Source: Clostridiales bacterium UBA1775 (lineage in GTDB: Bacteria > Bacillota > Clostridia > Monoglobales > Firm-18). From it: DNA of 64,000 bases. A program made the translations under genes and the position numbers. The notes under the pieces are model-generated. The model saw nothing but the letters and a program-made list of their open reading frames with translations. It was not told the origin of the DNA and searched no databases. The stretch is taken from positions 27,223 through 91,222 of the forward strand of contig DCGP01000032.1 in the NCBI GenBank assembly GCA_002314595.1, in the 5' to 3' direction. Below, piece by piece: positions 29,721 to 39,106 of the stretch (position 1 is its first letter; every line of letters begins with the position of its first letter).

Positions 29721-30761
29721 TTATTTACTTTTTGCTTCAACTAATATGTCAAGCATATCAAGTGATTTACCTGTGCCGATAGCAACACAGGAAACAGCAT
29801 CATCAGCTATAATACACTTAATTCCTGTTTCTGATGTAATAAGCTTATCAAGACCGTTTATTAACGCACCACCACCTGTTAATACGATACCCTTTTCGCT
29901 AATATCACCTACAAGCTCGGGTGGTGTTTGTTCTAAAACTGTCTTAATTGCTTCTACAATTGAATTTGCCGGCTCTTCAAAGGCCTCTAAGGTTTCGTCA
30001 ACAGAAACTGTAATGGTTTTAGGTAAGCCGGAAAGCAGACTTCTACCCCTAATGTCTATAGTTGTAGGTCGGTCAGGGTCTGTTGTTTTAAATACCGAAC
30101 CTATGTTGATTTTAATCTGTTCTGCTGTTCTTTCACCTATTAAAATGTTGTGGTTTTTACGAATAAATTTAATAATAGCTTCGTCAAATTTATCCCCTGC
30201 AACCTTAATTGATTTAGAAACAACAGTTCCGCCAAGGGAAATAACTGCAATGTCAGAAGTACCACCACCGATATCAACAATCATAGTACCACTTGGCTTT
30301 GCAATGTCAATGTTTGCGCCAATTGCAGCAGCAATAGGCTCTTCAATAAGGTACGTTTTACTTGCACCTGCCTGTGTTGCTGCGTCAGTAACAGCACGTT
30401 CCTCAACCTCTGTAACGGCACTTGGTACGCAAATCATTACACGAGGTTTAAAAATACGTTTCTTACAAACACCGTCAAGGAAATAACGAAGCATTTTCTC
30501 GGTCATATTGTAGTCGGAAATTACTCCATCACGTAATGGCCTAATTGCTACAATGTTTCCGGGTGTTCTGCCAAGCATTCTCCTTGCTTCTTCGCCAACT
30601 GCTAAAACCTGCTTGCTTGCAGTATCGATAGCAACAACAGAAGGCTCTTTTAAAACAATGCCCTTTCCCTTTACATAAATAAGAACAGATGCAGTACCAA
30701 GGTCAATTCCTATGTCATTGTTAATTTTAAAGAAGTTGCTTAGTTTTGATACAATTCCCAT
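29721..30761 (-). CDS. mreB: Rod-shape-determining protein MreB/Mbl
   Basis: This 346-residue actin-like ATPase opens MGIVSKLSNFFKINNDIGIDLGTASVLIYVKGKG and has the phosphate loops VDIGGGTSDIAVISLGG and GGGALINGLDKLI. It organises cell-wall elongation along the membrane. mreC and mreD do not follow. Instead it sits between a glycosyltransferase-CsaB fusion and RNase J, so it may be an Mbl-type second copy. A GGAGG ribosome binding site precedes the ATG. Confidence 0.94.
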   Translation of the reverse strand: MGIVSKLSNFFKINNDIGIDLGTASVLIYVKGKGIVLKEPSVVAIDTASKQVLAVGEEARRMLGRTPGNIVAIRPLRDGVISDYNMTEKMLRYFLDGVCKKRIFKPRVMICVPSAVTEVEERAVTDAATQAGASKTYLIEEPIAAAIGANIDIAKPSGTMIVDIGGGTSDIAVISLGGTVVSKSIKVAGDKFDEAIIKFIRKNHNILIGERTAEQIKINIGSVFKTTDPDRPTTIDIRGRSLLSGLPKTITVSVDETLEAFEEPANSIVEAIKTVLEQTPPELVGDISEKGIVLTGGGALINGLDKLITSETGIKCIIADDAVSCVAIGTGKSLDMLDILVEAKSK

Positions 30762-30777
30762 ATTTTGTCCTCCAATC

Positions 30778-32955
30778 TTAATAGTTAATTAGTTTAATTG
30801 CTGTTTTCGCATCAGCATTATTTTTTTCTCTCATAATATTAGTAGTAACGTCTATTCTGTTTGATATTACATCTCTGTTTTTGATAATGTGTTCAACCTC
30901 TGCCATTACAGTATCAATGTTAATGCTGTTTATATCTATTGACTTGCAACAGTTCCACATCTTAACCGTAGAATCAATTTTAGGGTCATAAGATAATGCA
31001 ATAACAGGGACATTCATACTAAATGCGTATATCAAAGAATGAAGTCTCATACCAATTGTAAATTCACTGTTTTTAATGTATTTTAGTAACTGATTTGCAT
31101 TTTTAAAATTATCAGTTACAATACCGTCGCACCTTTGGGCAATAGATTTGCATATAGGCAAATCCATCCAGTTTTGCAATGGCACAAATACCGGAATATA
31201 TCCGTATTTTTCCTTGATTTTTCTGCATATTTCTGCAATTTTTTCCTCAAAGTCATCACTTAACGACTTCCATTTCCTAAGGGATACAGTAAAGTATTTT
31301 TCATTTATGCCAATGTCAAAATCATCGTCGCATTTTAATGAAAATGCAGGGTCGGCAGTAACAGAAAATTTATTTGTTACACCTAATTTTTTAATTTCAT
31401 CAAATGAATCCTCATCTCTTAATGTGATAGCATTAACCTTGTTTAGTATGTTTTTGCAATCGTTTCTTGTTCTCTCGTTAATCAATGGGCCAATACCATT
31501 TGCATAAATCATAACTTTTGTGCCATATCTTAATGCTAATTTTATAATTAGAGAATAGTAAGCATAAGATTTTTGGCTTGTTACATCTTGCAATAAGCTA
31601 CCACCACCGCTGATAAGCAGGCGAGTGCGTTTTAGTAAATGTATAATCTTAAATAAATTTAATCTGTTAATACTTTTTACGTTATATAGGTTTGATGTAA
31701 TTTCAGGGGTTTTAGATAGAACAGTTATGGTAACATTTGATTTTTCCTTGCGCAAATTATCAATAATTGCTTTTAACAAAGAGTCATCTCCTGTGTTTTC
31801 AAAACCATAATAGCCTGAAATTAAAATATCGTTTTTCTTAAATGGGTCCTTGTCTAACAAAGTAACGTATGCACTTTCGTAATCATCTGTCATTCTGCTG
31901 ACGGAATAGTTATCCAAAATATAATTTCTGTTAAATTCAGCCATTTCATCGGCTTTGCCACTATCAAAAATATAGCAAATGTCATCAAACAATTTTTCGT
32001 CAGTAGGCATTTCACAGCCTCTGCAACAGAAGTTTGTTTTAATACTAATGTCATTTTTGCTTTGGTCAAAAGTACCGATGTATCCTTCATTACCTGCAAT
32101 AATAACAGGCTTTTTGGCAGACATTGCTTCCAAAGCAGCTCTTGAAACACCAATAAATAAATTCCCGGACGCTACAAATTTGTTAATATCAGTTCTTGCA
32201 CCTGTGGTCTTAACCAAATCAAAGCCTACTTGGTCATTAACTTCCTTTGCACATTTGCAAAGTCTTTGGTAATCATTACCTCCACCTACAATTATAACAT
32301 CAAGGTCAGGGTATTTTTTGTATAATTTTGTCGTTATATTTAAAAGATTAAAAGCAACTGCACTTCTGTCAACGTCCATACGGCTGACATACACAATGCG
32401 TCTTTTGTTTTCTTCTAAATTAAATTCACTTTTTATGTCGCTAAAATCAGTAGATGGTGAAAATTTGTTGGTGTCAATGCCGTTTATTGTAACGCTAACC
32501 TTTTCCAAAGGATAGTTGTAGCTGTCATTTAAATATTTTTTTATATCGTTACTGACTGCAATGCTTTGCTCGCCCCAGTTTGCAATATGCTTTAATATAA
32601 AATTGGTTTTAAATACCCAATGAGCAGTTGTAATAAATCTAAATTTGAATTTCTTGTGTAATTTAGAACAAATAAAAGCGGGGATTCTTGCATGGGCATG
32701 AACAATGTCAAACTTTTCTTCTTTAATAAGCTTCCGTAATCCAAGGTAGGATGAAACCATACAATTAGGTCTTTTGGAATGTAGTGGCAGTTTGTGATGA
32801 ATTACACCATTTTTTTCAATTTCATCAACATAAACACCACCATTTGATGCAATATGGACTTGGTTTCCACGTCTGACAAGCTCGGCAGAAAGCTCGGCAA
32901 CGTGAGTTTCTGCACCACCGATTTCAAGGCCCATAAGAACCATAAGTATCTTCAA
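30778..32955 (-). CDS. GT4 glycosyltransferase fused to CsaB-type polysaccharide pyruvyl transferase
   Basis: This 725-residue protein joins two enzymes. Residues 1-365 are a GT-B glycosyltransferase of family 4 (VLMGLEIGGAETHVAELS, then VSRMDVDRSAVAF and an EAMSAKKPVI donor-site motif). Residues from about 370 are a pyruvyl transferase of the CsaB type (ISGYYGFENTGDDSLL, LLISGGGSLLQD, IGMRLHSLIYAFSMNVPVIALSYDPK). CsaB adds pyruvate ketals to secondary cell-wall polysaccharide, the ligand of SLH domains. The fusion could couple sugar addition and pyruvylation of a lipid-linked repeat unit (inference). It starts 3 bp after the upstream degV gene. Confidence 0.9.
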   Translation of the reverse strand: MKILMVLMGLEIGGAETHVAELSAELVRRGNQVHIASNGGVYVDEIEKNGVIHHKLPLHSKRPNCMVSSYLGLRKLIKEEKFDIVHAHARIPAFICSKLHKKFKFRFITTAHWVFKTNFILKHIANWGEQSIAVSNDIKKYLNDSYNYPLEKVSVTINGIDTNKFSPSTDFSDIKSEFNLEENKRRIVYVSRMDVDRSAVAFNLLNITTKLYKKYPDLDVIIVGGGNDYQRLCKCAKEVNDQVGFDLVKTTGARTDINKFVASGNLFIGVSRAALEAMSAKKPVIIAGNEGYIGTFDQSKNDISIKTNFCCRGCEMPTDEKLFDDICYIFDSGKADEMAEFNRNYILDNYSVSRMTDDYESAYVTLLDKDPFKKNDILISGYYGFENTGDDSLLKAIIDNLRKEKSNVTITVLSKTPEITSNLYNVKSINRLNLFKIIHLLKRTRLLISGGGSLLQDVTSQKSYAYYSLIIKLALRYGTKVMIYANGIGPLINERTRNDCKNILNKVNAITLRDEDSFDEIKKLGVTNKFSVTADPAFSLKCDDDFDIGINEKYFTVSLRKWKSLSDDFEEKIAEICRKIKEKYGYIPVFVPLQNWMDLPICKSIAQRCDGIVTDNFKNANQLLKYIKNSEFTIGMRLHSLIYAFSMNVPVIALSYDPKIDSTVKMWNCCKSIDINSINIDTVMAEVEHIIKNRDVISNRIDVTTNIMREKNNADAKTAIKLINY

Positions 32956-32958
32956 GGA

Positions 32959-33825
32959 TTATTCCCCTTTCCTGTTGTAAATTATACCAACTACTCCCGG
33001 CCCTGCGTGTGTGCCTACAACACAACCAAGGTCATAAATTTCTGTGTTATCACCATTTAGCATAGTATGTAATGTCTGCTCAACATTTTTGCAGGCTTCG
33101 TCAGAATTACCGTTTGCAATCCATATTTTATGACTGTTTATATTTGCACAGTCCTTTAAAGCCAAGCTAATTAGCTTTTCTATTGCCTTTTGTCTTCCAC
33201 GTTCCTTGCCAATACATTCAACAAGTCCGTCCTTAATTTCTAATATAGGCTTAATGCCCAACAAACTTCCAACCAAGGCAGTACCGGGCTTTATTCTGCC
33301 ACCTTTTTCAAGATGCTTTAAATCGTCAACTATAAAATAAACCGTCATAGTTTTACTAACATTATTATATGTTTCTAAAACCTCATCAATGGAAGCACCG
33401 GCTGATGCTTTTTCTGCCATTTTAATAACAGGAACGCCAAGCCCCATAGAAAGGTTCATACTGTCAATAACAATAATGTTGGATTTTTTACCGGTTTCAT
33501 CTTCAATTTGTTGTTTAACTATATTTGCGGCATTATACCCACCACTTGCCTTTGAAGACATAGTTACAAAAACTTGGTAGTCATAGCCTTCAAGATTTTT
33601 CTTAAATTCTTCTTCAATTAGTTCCATAGGAACCATACTTGTTGTAGGGATTTCACTTAAATCGTTAATAGTTTTTAAAAAATCTCTGCCCTTAATGTCA
33701 TATCTGTCCTTGTAAACCTTGTCTTGTGAAATTACGCAAATAGGCAAAACGGTAATGTTATATTTTTGTGCTAAATATTCGGGAATATCGCAGGCAGAAT
33801 CTGTAATTATTTTAATCTGTGCCAT
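32959..33825 (-). CDS. DegV family fatty-acid-binding protein (second copy)
   Basis: This 288-residue DegV/FakB-like protein has KIITDSACDIPEYLAQ, STTSMVPMEL-type and MSSKASGGYNAA motifs, DSMNLSMGLG, KHLEKGGRIKPGTALVGSLL and GTHAGPGVVGIIY. I chose ATG at 33825 because AGGAGGG lies upstream. An in-frame ATG 30 nt earlier lies within the trmL coding region. The 14-nt overlap with the trmL-like gene suggests coupled translation. Confidence 0.88.
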   Translation of the reverse strand: MAQIKIITDSACDIPEYLAQKYNITVLPICVISQDKVYKDRYDIKGRDFLKTINDLSEIPTTSMVPMELIEEEFKKNLEGYDYQVFVTMSSKASGGYNAANIVKQQIEDETGKKSNIIVIDSMNLSMGLGVPVIKMAEKASAGASIDEVLETYNNVSKTMTVYFIVDDLKHLEKGGRIKPGTALVGSLLGIKPILEIKDGLVECIGKERGRQKAIEKLISLALKDCANINSHKIWIANGNSDEACKNVEQTLHTMLNGDNTEIYDLGCVVGTHAGPGVVGIIYNRKGE

Positions 33826-34309
33826 GTAGTTTTCCCTCCTGTAATAAGTTTTCAAAGCCCTTTTGCCTTAAAAATTCGTATGCTGCAACAGCAACAGAGT
33901 TTGATAAATTTAACGACCTTGCATCGCTAATCATAGGAATACGTACGCATCTGTCGTCATAATGCTCCTTTAACAACCATTCAGGCAGACCCTTTGTTTC
34001 TCTGCCAAACAGAAAGAATACCTCGTCCGGATATTCTACATCGCTGTGGTTTTTCGGAGCTTTTGTAGTGTAATAATACAAGTTTTTGTTACCATGAATT
34101 TTCATAAAGTCTTCAAGACTGTCATAGTAAGTAATATCAAGTAAATGCCAATAGTCAAGACCTGCTCTTTTTAACTTTTTATCATCGATTTCAAAACCCA
34201 TAGGTCTAACAAGATGCAAAGAAGCACCTGTTGCCGCACAAGTTCTGGCAATATTTCCTGTGTTTTGTGGTATTTCAGGTTCAACCATAACTATGTTGAG
34301 CTTATGCAA
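33812..34309 (-). CDS. trmL: TrmL-like tRNA (cytidine/uridine-2'-O)-methyltransferase
   Basis: This SPOUT methyltransferase of about 165 residues has NIVMVEPEIPQNTGNIARTC, LHLVRPMGFEIDDKKLKRAG, FLFGRETKGLPEWLL and IPMISDARSLNLSNSVAVA, all typical of TrmL (YibK). It methylates position 34 of certain tRNA-Leu species. The likely start is TTG at 34309, with GGGGAG 10 nt upstream inside the end of yifB. GTG at 34318 is a close-spaced alternative. Confidence 0.87.
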   Translation of the reverse strand: MHKLNIVMVEPEIPQNTGNIARTCAATGASLHLVRPMGFEIDDKKLKRAGLDYWHLLDITYYDSLEDFMKIHGNKNLYYYTTKAPKNHSDVEYPDEVFFLFGRETKGLPEWLLKEHYDDRCVRIPMISDARSLNLSNSVAVAAYEFLRQKGFENLLQEGKLHGTD

Positions 34310-34314
34310 AGTTT

Positions 34315-35853
34315 TCACACTCCCCAATATTTTCTGTCTAAACTTCTGTATTGTATAGCTTCTCCAATGTGGCTGATTGAAATTTCAGCTTCTCCTTCAA
34401 GGTCAGCTATTGTCCTTGCAACCTTTAATATTCTGTCATGGGCTCTGGCAGAAAGACCTAAACTGTCAAATGCAGAACGTAAAATTTCATTTATTTCAGG
34501 TGTCAACTTACAGTATTTGCGTAATTGCGAAGATGAAAGCTGAGAGTTTGTATATATTCCCTCGTCCTTGTATCTTTCAAGCTGAACCATTCTTGCCTTT
34601 TCAACTCTCTTTTTAATTTCCGTGCTTGATTCCTCTGTCTTTGTAGAAGAAATGTCGGAATATGTAACACTTGGTACTTCAATGTGTATATCAATTCTAT
34701 CTAAAAGAGGCCCACTGATTTTTCCCATATACTTTTGTATTTGTATAGGTGAGCAGGTGCATTCGTGATTAGGGTCTCCATAGTAACCACATTTGCAAGG
34801 GTTCATAGATGCTGCAAGCAGTACGTTAGATGGGTAAGTATAACTTGCACTAATTCTTGAAATGCTAACCTCACCATCTTCTAATGGTTGACGCAAAACC
34901 TCCAAAGCATTTCTTTGAAATTCGGGAAGCTCGTCTAAAAACAAAACACCATTGTGTGCAATGCTTATTTCACCCGGGCGTGGATTTGTGCCACCACCAA
35001 TTAACCCAATAGCAGAAATAGTATGGTGTGGGCTCCTAAAAGGCCTTGTTGTAACCAATGGCACCTTGCTGTCCAACACGCCTGAAATAGAATGTATTTT
35101 GGTGGTTTCAAGCGCCTCTTCAAAGGTTAGGCTCGGCAAAATGGTAGGTATTCTTTGAGCAATCATAGACTTACCACTACCGGGGCTGCCAATCATTAAA
35201 ATGTTGTGGTTGCCTGCAACTGCAACTTCAATAGCACGCTTTACACTTTGTTGACCTTTTACATCTGCAAAATCAACTTTATATTCGGAAAATTGCCTAA
35301 ATAGTTCATCAATGTCTGTGGTGGTTTGTTCTATTGATTCCTCACCACTTAAATGCTTAACAATTTGAACTAAACTTTCAGCACCGTATATTTCCACCCC
35401 ATCAACAACCGAAGCTTCCTTTGCGTTGTCTAATGGTAAAAATACTTTTTTAATGCCATTTTCCTTTGCGCAAATAATCATGGGAAGCACACCGTTTATA
35501 TGCCTTAACTTACCATCAAGTGAAACTTCACCTAAAAATGCACAGTCGTCCGGGATAGGCTCTTTTATTTGTTCAGATGCTTGTAAAATAGCAACTGTAA
35601 TAGGCAAATCAAATGAAGGGCCTTCCTTTTTCTTATCTGCCGGGGCAAGGTTTACGGTAATCCTTTTAACAGGGCATATATAATTGCTGTTTTTAAGAGC
35701 TGCCTTAACACGCTCCTTGCTTTCCTTTACAGATGGGTCGGGAAGACCAACTATATCAAATGACGGCAAGCCGTTAGAAATATCAAGTTCAACCGTAACA
35801 ATATAACCATCTATTCCGTTAAGCGCCATACTGTTTATTTTCGCAAGACTCAT
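34315..35853 (-). CDS. YifB/ComM family Mg-chelatase-like AAA+ ATPase
   Basis: This 512-residue protein has a LonC-like N-terminal domain (GIDGYIVTVELDISNGLPSF, GLPDPSVKESKERVKAAL), an AAA+ core with Walker A MIGSPGSGKSMIAQRIPTIL, Walker B LFLDELPEF and RPFRSPHHTISA, and a C-terminal helical domain with four cysteines (CKCGYYG, CTC). The ComM homologue promotes branch migration in natural transformation. It is the first gene of the minus-strand operon. Confidence 0.92.
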   Translation of the reverse strand: MSLAKINSMALNGIDGYIVTVELDISNGLPSFDIVGLPDPSVKESKERVKAALKNSNYICPVKRITVNLAPADKKKEGPSFDLPITVAILQASEQIKEPIPDDCAFLGEVSLDGKLRHINGVLPMIICAKENGIKKVFLPLDNAKEASVVDGVEIYGAESLVQIVKHLSGEESIEQTTTDIDELFRQFSEYKVDFADVKGQQSVKRAIEVAVAGNHNILMIGSPGSGKSMIAQRIPTILPSLTFEEALETTKIHSISGVLDSKVPLVTTRPFRSPHHTISAIGLIGGGTNPRPGEISIAHNGVLFLDELPEFQRNALEVLRQPLEDGEVSISRISASYTYPSNVLLAASMNPCKCGYYGDPNHECTCSPIQIQKYMGKISGPLLDRIDIHIEVPSVTYSDISSTKTEESSTEIKKRVEKARMVQLERYKDEGIYTNSQLSSSQLRKYCKLTPEINEILRSAFDSLGLSARAHDRILKVARTIADLEGEAEISISHIGEAIQYRSLDRKYWGV

Positions 35854-35891
35854 AAGCTTTGTATCACTCCAAATACAAAATAATTGTTTAA

Positions 35892-35918
35892 TTATCTATA
35901 TATTATATATGTAGATAA
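35892..35918 (-). promoter_or_regulatory. AT-rich palindrome in the yifB leader
   Basis: A 27-nt near-perfect inverted repeat (TTATCTA at one end, TAGATAA at the other; 11 of 13 positions pair as Watson-Crick, one G-U) lies between the promoter and the yifB start. It may be an operator for a dimeric repressor or a transcribed hairpin. It has no T run. Confidence 0.55.
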
Positions 35919-35931
35919 CTTACCATCTTTA

Positions 35932-35960
35932 ATTATAACCAATAATTACAAATAATGCAA
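35932..35960 (-). promoter_or_regulatory. Sigma-A promoter of the yifB-mreB-rnj operon
   Basis: Read on the minus strand, TTGCAT (35955-35960) and TATAAT (35932-35937) are 17 nt apart. The start of yifB lies about 80 nt downstream, leaving room for the palindromic leader. Confidence 0.7.
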
Positions 35961-35987
35961 GTATTTTCAACAAATTTTAAAAAAGAC

Positions 35988-36016
35988 TTTATTTTTATAT
36001 AAATATGTGATAGAAT
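35988..36016 (+). promoter_or_regulatory. Probable promoter of the yicC-remA-gmk operon
   Basis: TTTATT (35988-35993) and TAGAAT (36011-36016) are 17 nt apart, with an extended -10 TGA. An overlapping TATAAT at 36016-36021 has no matching -35. The match is weaker than at the other promoters here. Confidence 0.45.
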
Positions 36017-36052
36017 ATAATAGAATATGATTTAATGGGAGGGGGATGTGCG

Positions 36053-36931
36053 TTGATAAGAAGTATGACAGGCTTTGGCAGATGTGAAAAGACCGTTAAC
36101 GGTTATGACATTTATGTGGAAATAAAAGCAGTAAATCACAGATACGCAGATTACAATATTAAACTTCCGAGAGTTTATAATTTTTTGGAAGACGATATTA
36201 AAAAATATCTTCAACAATACATAAAAAGAGGTAAGGTTGATGTATATCTAACAATATACAAGGAACTTGACGATGCAAAGGAAGTCGTGCTTAATGAAGC
36301 GTTGGCAGGCAGCTATATAAAAGCATTGAAGCTTATTGCCGAAAAATTTGATGTTAGAGACGACATCAGCGTTTCGTCGGTTGCAAGATATAACGATATA
36401 TTTGAAATAAAGCATGACCAAGAGGACGAGGAAATAATTAAAACAAGTGTTGTAGAAGTTTTGGGAGAGGCTTTATCAGGATTTATGTCAGCAAGGGAAA
36501 GAGAAGGCTCTAAGCTTGCTAAGGATATGTTAGAAAGAAATAATCTTATTAAAGGTGAGGTTGCTAAAATCGAAAAGATTGCACCTGATACTGTTGTTGA
36601 ACACAAAAACAACATTGAAGCTCGTATTCGCGAACTTATTGGGGATGCATCAGTTGACGAAAACAGATTACTTACAGAAACTGCTATCTATGCAGACAAG
36701 CTTTCGATAAATGAGGAAATCGTCAGACTAAAATGCCACCAAGAAGAATTCGACAGAATTATGAGCAAGGGTGATGCAGTAGGCAGAAGGTTGGATTTCT
36801 TACTACAAGAAATGAACAGAGAAACAAACACAATTGGTTCAAAAGCAAACAATCTTGAAATTTCAAATATTGTAATCAACGTAAAGGCTGAACTTGAAAA
36901 GATTAGGGAGCAACTTCAAAACTTAGAATAG
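36053..36931 (+). CDS. yicC: YicC family endoribonuclease
   Basis: This 292-residue protein opens MIRSMTGFGR, has YADYNIKLPRVYNFLEDDIKKYL and ends with GRRLDFLLQEMNRETNTIGSK, the YicC_N and DUF1732 signatures. E. coli YicC is an RNase with a toroidal hexamer fold. The start is TTG at 36053 behind GGAGG, which gives the normal family N-terminus. An ATG at 36035 overlaps the ribosome binding site. Confidence 0.9.
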   Translation: MIRSMTGFGRCEKTVNGYDIYVEIKAVNHRYADYNIKLPRVYNFLEDDIKKYLQQYIKRGKVDVYLTIYKELDDAKEVVLNEALAGSYIKALKLIAEKFDVRDDISVSSVARYNDIFEIKHDQEDEEIIKTSVVEVLGEALSGFMSAREREGSKLAKDMLERNNLIKGEVAKIEKIAPDTVVEHKNNIEARIRELIGDASVDENRLLTETAIYADKLSINEEIVRLKCHQEEFDRIMSKGDAVGRRLDFLLQEMNRETNTIGSKANNLEISNIVINVKAELEKIREQLQNLE

Positions 36932-36943
36932 GAGGAATTTTCT

Positions 36944-37198
36944 ATGAAACTAATTGGTATAGGTTTTGGAAATATGGTATCGGCAGACAGAATAGTGGCA
37001 ATAGTTAGCCCGGATTCTGCACCGGTTCGCAGAATTATTCAAGAGTCCAAGGAGAGAGGAACTTTGGTAGATGCAACCTGTGGCAGAAGAACAAGGGCAG
37101 TTATTATATCCGACAGTGATCACGTTGTTTTAAGTGCTATTCAGCCTGAAACAATTGCTCACAGAATGGAAAAGGAGGGCACATCAGTTGAAGATTAA
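36944..37198 (+). CDS. remA: RemA-like DNA-binding regulator (DUF370)
   Basis: This 84-residue protein matches the RemA family across its whole length: [60 protein letters not shown]. Bacillus RemA forms rings that wrap DNA and activates matrix and osmoprotection genes. The yicC-remA-gmk-rpoZ order is conserved in Firmicutes. It has an AGGAGG ribosome binding site. Confidence 0.94.
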   Translation: MKLIGIGFGNMVSADRIVAIVSPDSAPVRRIIQESKERGTLVDATCGRRTRAVIISDSDHVVLSAIQPETIAHRMEKEGTSVED

Positions 37199-37796
37199 AG
37201 GTGTTATGGCTGTTGTGTCAGGTCCATCAGGTGTTGGCAAGGGCACAATTTGTACATGTCTTGCAGAAAAGTACGACGACTTTTTCTTGTCAATTTCTGC
37301 AACATCGCGTAGCCCTCGTCCTAACGAAATCGACGGCGTCCACTACTATTTTAAAACACAGCAAGAATTTGATGAAATGATAGAAAATGACCAGCTTTTA
37401 GAATATGCAAGGTATGTAGGTAAAAGCTACGGAACACCTAAAAAACCCTGTATGGAGCATATTGAAAAGGGCGAAAATGTTATTTTGGAAATAGAGGTTC
37501 AAGGTGGCACAAAGGTTAAGGAAAAAGAACCAAATACCATTATGATTTTTGTAGTTCCTCCATCGTTAGAAGAGCTTGAAAGCCGACTACGTGGCAGAGG
37601 AACTGAAACAGAAGAGGCAATCAAGCAAAGGCTTTCAAGAGCCAAAGAAGAGCTTAAGCTTATGAAAAATTATGATTATATTGTTGTGAATGATTCTGTC
37701 GAAGAGGCAGCAGAAAGAATACGCTCAATTATGATAGCAGAATCATTTAAGACAGAAAATATGATAAATACAGTAAAAGAGGAGTTAGAATTATGA
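37188..37796 (+). CDS. gmk: Guanylate kinase
   Basis: This 202-residue enzyme phosphorylates GMP to GDP. It has the P-loop [32 protein letters not shown] and [15 protein letters not shown], which bind GMP. The TTG at 37188 has GGAGG 9 nt upstream and gives the expected length. An ATG at 37206 is possible but has a close-set site. It overlaps remA by 11 nt. Confidence 0.95.
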   Translation: MKIKGVMAVVSGPSGVGKGTICTCLAEKYDDFFLSISATSRSPRPNEIDGVHYYFKTQQEFDEMIENDQLLEYARYVGKSYGTPKKPCMEHIEKGENVILEIEVQGGTKVKEKEPNTIMIFVVPPSLEELESRLRGRGTETEEAIKQRLSRAKEELKLMKNYDYIVVNDSVEEAAERIRSIMIAESFKTENMINTVKEELEL

Positions 37797-38011
37797 TTTA
37801 TCCGGCAATTAAAGATTTAACAGAAAAGACAGATAGCAGATACTCATTAGTTATTGCTACGGCAAAACGTGCAAGACAAATTTCAGAGGAAAGCGAATCA
37901 GACAGTCTAAAACCTGTTTGCTCAGCAATTGATGAAATTTATACAGGGGAAACAATTATCGTTTCACCAAAGGACAAAGCAAAGGAAGAGGGAAATATTA
38001 CAGAAGAATAA
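37793..38011 (+). CDS. rpoZ: RNA polymerase omega subunit
   Basis: This 72-residue protein has the omega fold: [30 protein letters not shown], then KPVCSAIDEIYTG. It aids assembly of RNA polymerase. It overlaps gmk by ATGA, as is typical of this gene pair. Confidence 0.93.
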   Translation: MIYPAIKDLTEKTDSRYSLVIATAKRARQISEESESDSLKPVCSAIDEIYTGETIIVSPKDKAKEEGNITEE

Positions 38012-38031
38012 TTTTGCAGGAGAGTAATGTT

Positions 38032-39084
38032 ATGAAAAATATTCCCGGTTACGTTGATGAAATGGTCGAAGGTGCAATTTCAAGACTTGATAATCTTGCC
38101 TTTGACGACAGGGTTTTCTTTGCATTTTTAACCGATACTCACAACTGTGTTTCCTACACAGAAAGAGCACTTTATGCAATTGACGAAATTAACAAAAAAC
38201 ATACAATTCAGTTTTGCTGTTTAGGTGGGGACTACCTTTGCAACAACAAGCGTACAACAAAGGAAACAGCAATAAATCAACTTTTGCAAACCTATGAGGC
38301 TTGTAATAAATCAAAGATAAAAGTACCAACTTTTATTGTAAAGGGCAACCACGATATCAATTCCTTTGCAGACTGTGAAAATGCAGTTTCTGATGCAGAA
38401 ATATATGATAATTTGCTTAAATATAACAGCCAAAATAAAGGCGTAAATAATTTAGGCAAAACATACGGCTACTTTGATGTAGCAGAGGAAAAGATAAGGG
38501 TAATTTGGCTTGATTCAATGGACTTTCCCTTGGATGCAAAGGAACGTAAACGCCTTATTCATACAGATGGCATTCCCTCGGCATACGGCAACGAGCAAAT
38601 AAATTGGTTTGCTCACAGTGCTTTGGATTTGCCTGAGGGTTGGTCGGTTGTTGTATTCTCACATATGCTTCCTGTTTGCTCAGGGGTTATAAATGAAAGA
38701 GCATTTGGTGGAGAAGCTGTTTGGAACATACTTTTAGCCTACAAAAACGGCACAAAATACAGTTCAAAGGAAAGTAAGGACATCTTAAACTATGATGTAG
38801 AATGCGACTTTACAAGCAAGGGCAAAGGTGATGTTATAGCCTATATCTGTGGACATAATCACGCAGACAGAACAGAAATGATAGACAAAATTCGTGTTAT
38901 TTCAACAGCTTCTGCTTCAAGTGATAACTTTAACGTCGGCAGGTCGTCAGACGGGGAATATCACAGAAAAACAAGGGGCTCAGGGGAAGAATCGGCATTT
39001 ACAATCTTTGCTGTTAAAAGAGATATTAGGAAGATTTTTGGCATACGTTGTGGTGCAGGGCCTGACTTTGTTCAGGAATATTAA
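38032..39084 (+). CDS. Calcineurin-like metallophosphoesterase
   Basis: This 350-residue protein has the metallophosphoesterase blocks in order: LTDTHNC, GGDYLCNN, KGNHDIN, VVFSHMLP and CGHNHAD. It has no signal peptide, so it should act in the cytoplasm. The substrate is unknown. It ends the yicC-remA-gmk-rpoZ group, 20 bp after rpoZ; this fifth member is not part of the widely conserved set. The ATG at 38032 follows AGGAGAG. Confidence 0.85.
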   Translation: MKNIPGYVDEMVEGAISRLDNLAFDDRVFFAFLTDTHNCVSYTERALYAIDEINKKHTIQFCCLGGDYLCNNKRTTKETAINQLLQTYEACNKSKIKVPTFIVKGNHDINSFADCENAVSDAEIYDNLLKYNSQNKGVNNLGKTYGYFDVAEEKIRVIWLDSMDFPLDAKERKRLIHTDGIPSAYGNEQINWFAHSALDLPEGWSVVVFSHMLPVCSGVINERAFGGEAVWNILLAYKNGTKYSSKESKDILNYDVECDFTSKGKGDVIAYICGHNHADRTEMIDKIRVISTASASSDNFNVGRSSDGEYHRKTRGSGEESAFTIFAVKRDIRKIFGIRCGAGPDFVQEY

Positions 39085-39106
39085 AAAACAATATTGTAAA
39101 AAAGTA

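Noticed and set aside
29641..30486. A 281-codon open frame on the plus strand opposite mreB
   Set aside because: It lies fully antisense to an unmistakable MreB gene, has no ribosome binding site and its product resembles no folded protein; it is a by-product of the mreB codon pattern.
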